In this document: piece by piece, positions 17,460-24,552 of the stretch | How the letters are laid out: each line of letters opens with the position of its first letter | Position numbering within the stretch: position 1 is the stretch's first letter | Assembly: GCF_008014645.1 (NCBI RefSeq) | Contig: NZ_VOWY01000001.1 | Span: 62,001-126,000 of the forward strand | DNA: 64,000 nucleotides | Origin: Collinsella sp. BA40 | Lineage (GTDB): Bacteria > Actinomycetota > Coriobacteriia > Coriobacteriales > Coriobacteriaceae | Direction of reading: 5' to 3' | The notes under the pieces: model-generated | Databases searched by the model: none | Seen by the model: the letters and a program-made list of their open reading frames with translations, nothing else | What the model was told of the DNA's origin: nothing | Position numbers and translations under genes: made by a program

Positions 17460-17768
17460 ATGGAAGCGAGCGTAGCGATCCAGGTACTGCCTCAGGGCGT
17501 GGACGGCACCAAGGAGGTCATCCGTATCGTCGACGAGGCCATCGCCTATATCCAAGCCAAGTTCCCCGATGCGTACGTGGGGCCGTTCGAGACTACCATC
17601 CAGGGCGATTACGACGCCTGCATGGAGGTCGTCGCCGGCGTGAGCCGCATCTGCACGCAGGCCGGCGCCCCCGAGGTCGCGACGTACGTCAAGATCTTCT
17701 TCGCGCCCGAGGCGGGCGTGCTCACCACCGAGGAGAAGATCTCCAAGTATCACCAGGACGAGCGCTAG
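17460..17768 (+). CDS. MTH1187/YkoF-like thiamine-binding protein (DUF77)
   Basis: This 102-residue protein is of the MTH1187 family, a ferredoxin-like fold that binds thiamine or related pyrimidines and is often found with thiamine transport genes. Family landmarks are the N-terminal VAIQVLPQG, the central VGPFETTIQGDYDACMEVV and the C-terminal TYVKIFFAP. It is cytoplasmic: there is no signal peptide. It is the first gene behind the TPP riboswitch and ends one base before the permease gene, so the two are translationally linked. Its role is probably to bind or buffer the imported precursor. Confidence 0.88.
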   Translation: MEASVAIQVLPQGVDGTKEVIRIVDEAIAYIQAKFPDAYVGPFETTIQGDYDACMEVVAGVSRICTQAGAPEVATYVKIFFAPEAGVLTTEEKISKYHQDER

Positions 17769-17769
17769 C

Positions 17770-18588
17770 ATGCGCGGCTCGTCCCCGGCAACCGATTCGG
17801 CTCTGCGCCACGGTGGACGGCCTCGCCGCCGGCTGCTCGCCCTCGCGGCTCCGATTGCCATCATCGCGCTTCTTGTGCTGTGGCAGGTCGTATGCTCGGC
17901 GGGCATCATGCCGCCGTACTTGCTGCCAAGTCCAATCGCGGTGGTGCGCGCGCTCGTGGGTGATTGGCCGCTGCTGGTGGGCCATGCTCTGACTACGCTT
18001 GCGGAAGCGGGTATCGGTCTGGCGGCGGGAATCGCGCTCGGCGCGCTTGCCGCCGTGGCCATGGACTGCTTCGAGGTGCTCTATCGCGCTTTCTACCCGC
18101 TCGTGGTGCTTACGCAGACGATTCCCACGGTGGCCATCGCGCCGCTGTTGGTGCTGTGGTTCGGCTACGGCATGCTGCCCAAGGTCGTGCTCATCGTGGT
18201 GGCAACGTTTTTCCCTATTACGGTGGGCCTGCTCGGCGGATTCAAATCGGTTGACCCGGACGAGATCGATCTTATGCGCTCGATGGGGGCGTCGCGGTGG
18301 CAGATCATGCACCACGTGAAGATTCCGGCGGCTTTGCCGCAGTTTTTCAGCGGCCTCAAGATTTCGGCCGCGTACGCCATCGTGGGCGCGGTCATCGCCG
18401 AATGGCTGGGCGGGTTCTCCGGCCTCGGCGTGTACATGACGCGCGTACGCAAAGCGTATTCGTTTGACAAGATGTTCGCGGTCATCTTCCTCATCTCGGC
18501 CCTGAGCCTCGTGCTCATGTGGGTCGTCGAGGCGGTGCGCCGCATCGCTATGCCCTGGGAGCGCATCGAGCGTCATCAGGGAGAATAG
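17770..18588 (+). CDS. thiX: ABC transporter permease for thiamine precursor (ThiX-like)
   Basis: This 272-residue inner-membrane permease has about six helices and the BPD_transp_1 fold. The cytoplasmic EAA-type loop that docks the ATPase reads DLMRSMGASRWQIMHHVKIPAALP. It is similar in layout to the SsuC/TauC/ThiX permeases. Because it sits behind a TPP riboswitch with an NMT1-type binding protein, the likely substrate is a thiamine pyrimidine precursor such as formyl-aminopyrimidine. ATG 17770 follows the stop of the upstream gene directly; the GAGGACGAGCG stretch in that gene's end may serve as the ribosome-binding site. Confidence 0.88.
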   Translation: MRGSSPATDSALRHGGRPRRRLLALAAPIAIIALLVLWQVVCSAGIMPPYLLPSPIAVVRALVGDWPLLVGHALTTLAEAGIGLAAGIALGALAAVAMDCFEVLYRAFYPLVVLTQTIPTVAIAPLLVLWFGYGMLPKVVLIVVATFFPITVGLLGGFKSVDPDEIDLMRSMGASRWQIMHHVKIPAALPQFFSGLKISAAYAIVGAVIAEWLGGFSGLGVYMTRVRKAYSFDKMFAVIFLISALSLVLMWVVEAVRRIAMPWERIERHQGE

Positions 18589-18596
18589 GAGCAATC

Positions 18597-19658
18597 ATGC
18601 AGGGCAATCCCAAGACTATCACGGCACGTCCCCTGAGCCGTCGCGCCTTCATGCATGCCGGCATCGCCGGCGCCGGTTTGGCGGGCGCCGCGGCCCTGAC
18701 GGGTTGCGCAGGCAAGCCGGCCGATCAGTCCGGCTCCGCGCAGAAGGGCAGCGGCCTCAAGAAGATTACCTTCGCCCTCGACTGGACGCCCAACACCAAC
18801 CACACGGGTCTCTACGTGGCCCAGGAGAAGGGCTACTACAAGGACGCCGGCCTCGACGTCGAGATCCTGCAGGCGCCCGAGAACGGCGCCGACGCGCTCG
18901 TCGCCGCGGGCGACGCCCAGTTCGGCGTGACCTTCCAGGACACCATGGCGTCCTATGTGTCCGGTGACGCGCCGATGCCCGTCACCGCGGTCGCCGCGAT
19001 CATCCAGCACAACACCTCGGGCATCATCAGCATGAAGGACAAGGGCATCGCGAGCCCCGCCGGCATGATGGACCACACCTACGCCACCTGGGAGCTGCCC
19101 ATCGAGCAGGGCGTCATCCAGCGCTGCGTCGAGGCGGACGGCGGCGACTTCAGCCGCGTGAAGATGATCCCCTCCACGGTCACCGATGAGGTCACCGCGC
19201 TCACCACCGACCAGGTCGATAGCATCTGGATCTACTGGGCATGGGCCGGCGAGAAGTGCCGCCTGGCGGGCCTCGACACCAACTACTTCGCCTTCGCCGA
19301 CATCGATCCGGTCCTCGACTTCTACACGCCGGTCATCATCGCCGGCAACGACCTGATCGAGAGCGACCCCGAGACCGTCAAGGCGTTCATCGACGCGACG
19401 CGTGCGGGATACGAGGACTGCATCAAGGATCCCGACGCCGCCGCCGAGATCCTGCTGAAGGCCGCCCCTGAGCTCGAGCCCGAGCTCGTCCATGCGTCGC
19501 AGGCCTACCTCGCCGAGCAGTACCAGGCCGATGCCTCCATGTGGGGCCAGCTGGACCAGCAGCGCTGGGACGACTTCTTCGGCTGGGTCACCGAGCAGGG
19601 CTTCGCCGCGCCGATCGAGCCCGGCGCCGGCATGACCACCGAGTTCATCGGCGCCTAG
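18597..19658 (+). CDS. thiY: NMT1/THI5-like substrate-binding lipoprotein (ThiY-like)
   Basis: This 353-residue solute-binding protein of the NMT1/THI5 family captures a pyrimidine precursor of thiamine outside the membrane. The N-terminus carries a twin-arginine motif (LSRRAFM) and a lipobox ending in Cys (ALTGC), so it should be a Tat-exported lipoprotein. Family motifs are FALDWTPNTNHTGLYVAQEKGYYK at the start of the mature domain, APENGADALVAAG, and the IWIYWAWAG region. ATG 18597 lies 8 bases after the permease stop with AGGAG upstream. It works with the flanking permease and ATPase. Confidence 0.92.
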   Translation: MQGNPKTITARPLSRRAFMHAGIAGAGLAGAAALTGCAGKPADQSGSAQKGSGLKKITFALDWTPNTNHTGLYVAQEKGYYKDAGLDVEILQAPENGADALVAAGDAQFGVTFQDTMASYVSGDAPMPVTAVAAIIQHNTSGIISMKDKGIASPAGMMDHTYATWELPIEQGVIQRCVEADGGDFSRVKMIPSTVTDEVTALTTDQVDSIWIYWAWAGEKCRLAGLDTNYFAFADIDPVLDFYTPVIIAGNDLIESDPETVKAFIDATRAGYEDCIKDPDAAAEILLKAAPELEPELVHASQAYLAEQYQADASMWGQLDQQRWDDFFGWVTEQGFAAPIEPGAGMTTEFIGA

Positions 19659-19741
19659 CGCCGGAGAGCGCCGCGCGGAGCCGCATGCGCTGCGGCTCCG
19701 CGCCGGGATACGTGTATTGGAGCGCGACGGGGGAGGAACCG

Positions 19742-20497
19742 TTGGCAAAGCTGGTGATAGACGGCGTCTCGCAGGGCTTCGGCCCGGTGGACGTGCTGGA
19801 GGATATCGACCTCGTCGTCGAGTCCGGGCAGGTCGCCTGCCTGCTCGGTCCGTCGGGTTGCGGCAAGACGACGCTCTTCCATGTGGTGGCGGGCCTCGCC
19901 TCGCCGCGTGCGGGTCGCGTGCTGCTCGATGGGCGCGACATCGCCGGCCAACCCGGGCAACTGGCCTACATGCTGCAGAAGGACCTGCTTCTTCCCCATA
20001 AGACGATTATCGACAACGTGTCGTTGCCGCTCGTGCTCAAGGGCGAGCCGACGGCTGCGGCGCGCGAGCGGGCGCGCGGACTGCTCGGTCTCTTCGGCCT
20101 GGAGGGAACGGCGGACCGCTGGCCGGCGGAGCTCTCGGGCGGCATGCGCCAGCGCGCCGCGCTGCTGCGCAGCTACCTGTTTTCGAGCGAGTTCATGTTG
20201 CTCGACGAACCGTTCTCGGCGCTCGATGCCTTCACCAAGGCCGATATGCACGCATGGTTCCTCGACGTGGTCGAGACGTGCGGAACCACGGCATTGCTGG
20301 TGACGCACGACATCGACGAGGCTGTGAAGCTCGCGGATGTGATCTACGTGATGCGCGGTGCTCCGCAGCAGGGCGAACCGGCGCGCATCGCGGGTAGCGA
20401 GCGCGTGGCGTGTCCGCGCGCCGAGCGTGCCGAGTTTGCGCTCACACCTGCCTTTCTCGAGCACAAGCGCCGCGTCCTCGACCTTTTGGGTCGATAG
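19742..20497 (+). CDS. thiZ: ABC transporter ATP-binding protein (ThiZ-like)
   Basis: This 251-residue cytoplasmic ATPase of the nitrate/taurine/thiamine-precursor class has Walker A GPSGCGKTT, Q-loop YMLQKDLL, signature LSGGMRQR, Walker B FMLLDEP with the D-loop SALD, and the switch His in VTHDIDEA. TTG 19742 is chosen as start because GGGAGGA lies 5-6 bases upstream and the strand MAKLVIDGV begins there; no ATG is close. It is the last gene of the riboswitch operon. A long inverted pair of REP-like repeats begins 12 bases after its stop and may end transcription. Confidence 0.9.
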   Translation: MAKLVIDGVSQGFGPVDVLEDIDLVVESGQVACLLGPSGCGKTTLFHVVAGLASPRAGRVLLDGRDIAGQPGQLAYMLQKDLLLPHKTIIDNVSLPLVLKGEPTAAARERARGLLGLFGLEGTADRWPAELSGGMRQRAALLRSYLFSSEFMLLDEPFSALDAFTKADMHAWFLDVVETCGTTALLVTHDIDEAVKLADVIYVMRGAPQQGEPARIAGSERVACPRAERAEFALTPAFLEHKRRVLDLLGR

Positions 20498-20509
20498 GAG
20501 CGCCGCCGT

Positions 20510-20610
20510 CTCAGATTAGGGACAGGCACTTTTCTGAGGTTCGGGGCGTTGATGGAGACGCGACTCGCCGTCGGCTTCGACCTCAGAAAAGTGCCTGTCC
20601 CCAATCTGAG
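20510..20610. repeat. REP-like repeat, inverted pair
   Basis: Two 31-base arms, 20510-20540 and 20580-20610, are reverse complements with one mismatch. Each carries the core GGGACAGGCAC(TTTTCTGAG) or its complement, and outer ends CTCAGATT/AATCTGAG. The 39-base loop between is unrelated sequence. The same core recurs at 23691-23774, 40695-40723 and, degenerate, at 41256-41285. Such paired palindromes resemble REP elements moved by Y1 (RAYT) transposases; no such transposase is in the window. Confidence 0.85.
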
Positions 20611-20787
20611 GTGCGGGGTCGGGCCGCGCGGTGAAATGTGGTTTACAAAGCGCTGACGTAACAAATGTGCGCCGAATGCCTACAATAGTGAATAGCAGTA
20701 ACGTTGCCTTGCCGTCCGCCATAGGTGTAGCGAACGACGAGCGTGCCGCTATCGTTGTATAGCCGTAGTTCGAAGGGGATGTGCGCT

Positions 20788-21552
20788 ATGGAAACACTGC
20801 AGGTAGCTATTAAGAACAGGGGCGGTCACACCCTGCGCGGCATCGTCACGGTGCCGGCGGGCGAGGGGGTCCATCCGTGCGTCGTCATGCTGCATGGGTT
20901 TGGCGGCTCCGTTTCGGGGCGCAGGTACTTTGGCACGAATTTGGCCCGTGCGCTCGCGCGCGAGGGCATTGCGTGCGTCCGATTTGATTTCTATGGGTGC
21001 GGCGAGTCGGACGGCGAGTTTTCCGACATGTTGTTCGACGGCTTGCTTGACGACGCCGCGGACATCTTCGCCTGGGCCTCCGCGCAGCCATGGGCCGATG
21101 CCGACCGTATGTTCCTGGCGGGCCATAGCCTGGGCGGCTATGTCGCGGCCAGCGCCGCCCCCGATATCCGCCCACGCGGCCTCGTCCTGCTGAGCCCGGG
21201 GGCCGCCATGTGGCGCGACGCCGAGCGCAACGCGTGCTTGCTCGAGCAGCATACCGGACGCGACTACGCCGACATGGAGGGCCTCGTCTTCAAGATGGCC
21301 TTCAACCATAGCATGGGCGCGCATCCCGACCCCTACATCGAGGCCGAGGGCTACGACGGACCCGTGCTTATCGTGCGCGCCGATGACGACGAGCTCGTCT
21401 CGAGCGAGGACTGCGAGCGCTACCGGTCCGTCTACGGGGATGTCGAGTACGTGCAGGCGCCCGCCGGCGGGCACGATTTCGCCAACATAGATGCCCGCGC
21501 CATGGTGTTCGACGCCATGGCGGACTTCGTCAAGGGCAACTGCAGAGCATAG
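20788..21552 (+). CDS. Alpha/beta hydrolase (esterase, possibly cinnamoyl/feruloyl-type)
   Basis: This 254-residue cytoplasmic hydrolase has the oxyanion-hole motif MLHGFGGS, the nucleophile elbow GHSLGG, a late Asp in IVRADDDELV and the catalytic His in GGHDF. The length and the HGFGG/GRRYFG/FDFYGCGESDG pattern resemble the small cinnamoyl (feruloyl) esterases of gut bacteria, but other esterases share them, so the substrate is only a suggestion. ATG 20788 follows AAGGGG. The enoate-reductase-like gene starts 61 bases downstream on the same strand, so the two may form an operon. Confidence 0.85.
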   Translation: METLQVAIKNRGGHTLRGIVTVPAGEGVHPCVVMLHGFGGSVSGRRYFGTNLARALAREGIACVRFDFYGCGESDGEFSDMLFDGLLDDAADIFAWASAQPWADADRMFLAGHSLGGYVAASAAPDIRPRGLVLLSPGAAMWRDAERNACLLEQHTGRDYADMEGLVFKMAFNHSMGAHPDPYIEAEGYDGPVLIVRADDDELVSSEDCERYRSVYGDVEYVQAPAGGHDFANIDARAMVFDAMADFVKGNCRA

Positions 21553-21613
21553 GTTCCATAGGCAGGCGGGCCGCGGGAGGGCGGCGCGCCGCTACGAAAG
21601 GAGAATCACGCAC

Positions 21614-23551
21614 ATGAGCAAACCGGATATGAGGATCCTGGAGCCGATCACCGTCGGCGGCGTCGAGTTCAAGAACCGCATCATGTTCCCGCCGCTGACC
21701 ACCGGCTACGAGGAGCGCGACGGCAGCATCGGCGAGCGCAGCCGCGGCTTCTATACCCGTATCGCGCAGGGCGGCGCGTCCTATATCGTGCTGGGCGACG
21801 TCGCGCCCATCGCCTCGTTCTCGCCCACGCCCAAGCTCTACTGCGATGAGCAGATCGATTCCTTCAGGAAGCTCGCCGACGCCGTGCACGAGTACGGCTG
21901 CAAGCTCGGCGTGCAGATCTTCCATCCCGAGTACGACTGCGACGCCATCAACGAGCTCTTCCAGCAGGGCAAGATGGCCGAGGTGCGCGAGCGCCTGCAC
22001 CACGACATGATGCACTTCACCGACGAGGTGAGCGAGGAGGGCCTGCTCAAGATCATCGACAAGATGTGCGACTGCGCCCGCCGCGCGGAGAAGGCCGGCG
22101 TCGACGTCATCCAGGTCCACGGCGACCGCCTGACCGGCTGCCTGTGCTCCACCCGCATGAACCACCGCACCGACAAGTTCGGCGGCTCGCTCGAGAACCG
22201 CACGCGCTTCGCGCTCATGCTCGTCCGCGCCCTGCGCGAGGCCGTGCCCGATATGGTCATCGACTACAAGTTCCCCATCGTGACGCCCGAGCGCGGCAAG
22301 GGCGGCATCGACCTGGCGGACGCCCCGCAGTTTGCCCGGTGGCTCGAGGAGGCCGGCGTCGACATGCTGCACGTCGCCCAGGCCAACCACACCGGCAACA
22401 TGGCCGACACCATCCCGCCCATGGGCGTGCAGCCCTACGGCTTCTTTGTCGACATCACCGGCCAGATCAAGGACGCCGTGAGCATCCCCGTCTCCGCCGT
22501 CGGCCGCATCATCGACCCCAAGATGGCCGAGCGCATCGTGGTGTCCGGCAAGGCCGACATGGTTGGCATCGGCCGCGGGTTCCTCGCCGACGAGGACTGG
22601 GTCCGCAAGGTCGAGGAGGCCCGCGCCGACCAGATCATCCGCTGCCTGTCCTGCAACAAGGGCTGCACCGACGCCATCCAGCGCCGCGAGGGCCTCTCCT
22701 GCGTCCTCAATCCCGAGAACGGCTATGAGACGGTGCGCCGCATCGCGCCCGCACGCGAGGCCAAGCGCGTCGCCGTCATCGGCGGCGGCATCGCCGGCCT
22801 CATGGCCGCCCGCGTCGCCGCGCTGCGCGGCCACGACGTCACCTTGTTCGAGCGCGCCTGCGAGCTGGGCGGACAGCTCAACATCGCATGCGTGCCCCCG
22901 CGAAAGGCCGAGCTGCGCCGCGCCGTCCAGGACGGCGTGACCGCGGCCCGCAACGCCGGCGTGACGTTCGAGCTCGGCCACGAGGCGACCGCCGATGAGC
23001 TTACCGCCGCGGGATTCGACCATGTGATCGTGGCCGTGGGCGCCCAGTGCGCCTGCCCGCCGATCCCCGGCCGCGAGCTCCCCAACGTGGTGGACTCCTG
23101 GTCCGTCCTGGCTGGTACGGCCGAGGTCTACGGCAAGGTCGCCGTCATCGGCGGCGGCATGGTGGGCTGCGAGACCGCCGAGCTGTTGGCCGACGAGGGC
23201 TGCGAGGTGAGCGTCGTCGAGATGCTCGAGAGCATCGCCGCCGACGAGGGTCCGACCATCAAGCCGACCCTCTTCGAGCACTTCGAGGCCCGCGGCGTGA
23301 AGCGGTTCACGCAGCACAAGGTGCTCGAGATCACCCCGACCGAGCTTGTGTGCGAGACCGCCGACGGCTCCGAGGCCCGCATGCCCATCGACTACGCCGT
23401 CATGGCCATCGGCGCCAAGCGCGTCGCCTTCGACACCGTCGCGCTCGATGCGGCAGGCGTGGCCTGGACCTTCGTGGGCGACTGCAGCGAGGAGGGCGGC
23501 GACATCTCCTGCGCCACCAAGACCGCCTACGACGCCGCCTGCGCGATCTAG
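21614..23551 (+). CDS. Old-yellow-enzyme-type NADH:flavin/enoate reductase (BaiCD/BaiH, 2,4-dienoyl-CoA reductase family)
   Basis: This 645-residue multidomain reductase has an N-terminal TIM barrel binding FMN (about 1-340), a 4Fe-4S site Cys344-x2-Cys347-x3-Cys351-x11-Cys363, an FAD-binding domain beginning VAVIGGGIAGLMAA and an NAD-binding VAVIGGGMVGCETA. Relatives reduce activated C=C bonds: dienoyl-CoA, bile-acid intermediates (BaiCD/BaiH), daidzein and cinnamates. The barrel motif QVHGDRLTGCLCSTRMNHRTDKFGG is complete. ATG 21614 is preferred over an upstream frame extension because AAAGGAG precedes it. The physiological substrate is unknown. The adjoining esterase suggests plant phenolics as one option. 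Confidence 0.9.
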   Translation: MSKPDMRILEPITVGGVEFKNRIMFPPLTTGYEERDGSIGERSRGFYTRIAQGGASYIVLGDVAPIASFSPTPKLYCDEQIDSFRKLADAVHEYGCKLGVQIFHPEYDCDAINELFQQGKMAEVRERLHHDMMHFTDEVSEEGLLKIIDKMCDCARRAEKAGVDVIQVHGDRLTGCLCSTRMNHRTDKFGGSLENRTRFALMLVRALREAVPDMVIDYKFPIVTPERGKGGIDLADAPQFARWLEEAGVDMLHVAQANHTGNMADTIPPMGVQPYGFFVDITGQIKDAVSIPVSAVGRIIDPKMAERIVVSGKADMVGIGRGFLADEDWVRKVEEARADQIIRCLSCNKGCTDAIQRREGLSCVLNPENGYETVRRIAPAREAKRVAVIGGGIAGLMAARVAALRGHDVTLFERACELGGQLNIACVPPRKAELRRAVQDGVTAARNAGVTFELGHEATADELTAAGFDHVIVAVGAQCACPPIPGRELPNVVDSWSVLAGTAEVYGKVAVIGGGMVGCETAELLADEGCEVSVVEMLESIAADEGPTIKPTLFEHFEARGVKRFTQHKVLEITPTELVCETADGSEARMPIDYAVMAIGAKRVAFDTVALDAAGVAWTFVGDCSEEGGDISCATKTAYDAACAI

Positions 23552-23621
23552 CGCAAAACGAATAGCGGGCGCTGCGCGAGGGCGTGCACGCCCGTTCGCC
23601 GCCCATGTGCGACGGCTATAG

Positions 23622-23660
23622 AGCGGCCTTCCATCCAAGCCGGGTGGAAGGCCGCTTTTC
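23622..23660 (+). terminator. Terminator after the reductase
   Basis: GCGGCCTTCCA 23623-23633 pairs with TGGAAGGCCGC 23645-23655, then TTTTC. Confidence 0.92.
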
Positions 23661-23690
23661 GTTTGCGATGGCGCTCGGCGCGCATCACGC

Positions 23691-23774
23691 CTCAGATTAG
23701 GGACAGGCACCAATCTGAGCACCGACCGTCTCAGATTAGGGACAGGCACCAATCTGAGCAGGCACCAATCTGAG
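23691..23774. repeat. REP-like repeat, tandem copies
   Basis: Two full 29-base copies (23691-23719 and 23730-23758) and a partial third (23759-23774) follow each other in the same orientation. Each full copy has inverted ends CTCAGATT and AATCTGAG around GGGACAGGCACC. The period is 39 bases for the first two. Confidence 0.85.
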
Positions 23775-23870
23775 CACCGATCTGAGGCTCTGCTCGCGAC
23801 AGCAGGCTCATATGCATCTAGCAGCGCATATAAATCTGATGATGAACAATCGAATTATCTTTTCGTAAAA

Positions 23871-23940
23871 GTTAGCCATGGTTATTCCCAGGGGCGGCAT
23901 TTCGTGGTAGTTTACCAAGGTGAACAAAGCCAAGGCTAAC
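23871..23940. promoter_or_regulatory. Three operator-like boxes upstream of feoA (putative iron-responsive sites)
   Basis: Three 16-base partial palindromes share the pattern GTTAGCC-WW-GGCTAAC: GTTAGCCATGGTTATT 23871-23886, GTTTACCAAGGTGAAC 23910-23925 and CAAAGCCAAGGCTAAC 23925-23940. This resembles DtxR/IdeR/MntR-family operators (TTAGGTTAGSCTAACC type). They lie directly before feoA, so iron-dependent repression is likely. The core promoter is not clear. Confidence 0.6.
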
Positions 23941-23962
23941 TTTTGGAAAGATGGTGGGTCGA

Positions 23963-24202
23963 ATGCCGCAGGGACCGCAGATGCCGTCGATGCCCCTTTC
24001 GATGATGAGGGCGGGTGAGACGGCGACCGTCGCGCGCGTGAAGGGCGCGTCCGACGTGAAGCGGCATCTCGAGACCCTTGGATTCGTCGAGGGCTCGCAG
24101 GTGCACGTGGTGACGGTTGGCGGCGGCAACATCATCGTCATGGTGAAGGGCGCGCGCTTCGGCCTCGATGTCAAGGTCGCCCGCAACGTCATGGTCGCTT
24201 AG
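23963..24202 (+). CDS. feoA: FeoA-domain protein 1
   Basis: This small cytoplasmic SH3-like protein of the FeoA family assists the FeoB ferrous iron channel. The core reads AGETATVARVKGASDVKRHL, then TLGFVEGSQV and VTVGGGNIIVMVKGARFGLD, as in typical FeoA. Start choice is uncertain: ATG 23963 (79 residues) has GGTGGG 4 bases upstream, while ATG 23951 (83 residues) lies immediately after GGAAAG. It is the first gene of feoA-feoA-feoB, behind three operator-like boxes. Confidence 0.88.
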   Translation: MPQGPQMPSMPLSMMRAGETATVARVKGASDVKRHLETLGFVEGSQVHVVTVGGGNIIVMVKGARFGLDVKVARNVMVA

Positions 24203-24231
24203 GCTTGCACGTCTGGGAACAGGAGGAAGGT

Positions 24232-24453
24232 ATGAAAACGCTGGGAGAGGTGCCGGTGGGGGAGTCCGCCGTCATCGTGAAGCTGCATGGCGAGGGGCCG
24301 CTGCGCCGGCACCTTATGGATCTGGGGCTGATCAAGGGCACGCCGTTCAAGGTCGTGAAAGTCGCTCCCCTGGGCGATCCGGTCGAGATCTCGGTGCGTG
24401 GATACGAGCTGTCCATCCGCAAGGAAGAGGCGGCCATCGTCGAGGTGCGGTAG
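24232..24453 (+). CDS. feoA: FeoA-domain protein 2
   Basis: A second FeoA paralogue of 73 residues starts at ATG 24232, with AGGAGGAAGG just upstream. The core is VPVGESAVIVKLHGEGPLRRHLMDLGL, then GTPFKVVKVAPLGDPVEISVRGYELSIRK, the full FeoA SH3-like fold. It lies 29 bases after the first feoA and 99 before feoB. Two FeoA proteins in a row are common in anaerobes. They may bind different FeoB faces, but this is not known here. Confidence 0.93.
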   Translation: MKTLGEVPVGESAVIVKLHGEGPLRRHLMDLGLIKGTPFKVVKVAPLGDPVEISVRGYELSIRKEEAAIVEVR

Positions 24454-24552
24454 CGCATTTTTTTTGAGCAGTAAGTTACCCACATCTAACAAATGCTACG
24501 TCGCGGATGCCGTATATTGCACGGCCCCGGACAGGATGCAAGGGAAGGAACT

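Noticed and set aside
21491-21613. Upstream extension of the enoate-reductase-like gene overlapping the esterase gene
   Set aside because: The conserved N-terminus begins at ATG 21614, which has AAAGGAG upstream; the extension is Arg/Ala-rich overlap.
23691-23774. Tandem repeats that could be mistaken for a small CRISPR array
   Set aside because: The repeat units are themselves palindromic REP-like elements with spacers of 0-10 bases; no cas genes are nearby.
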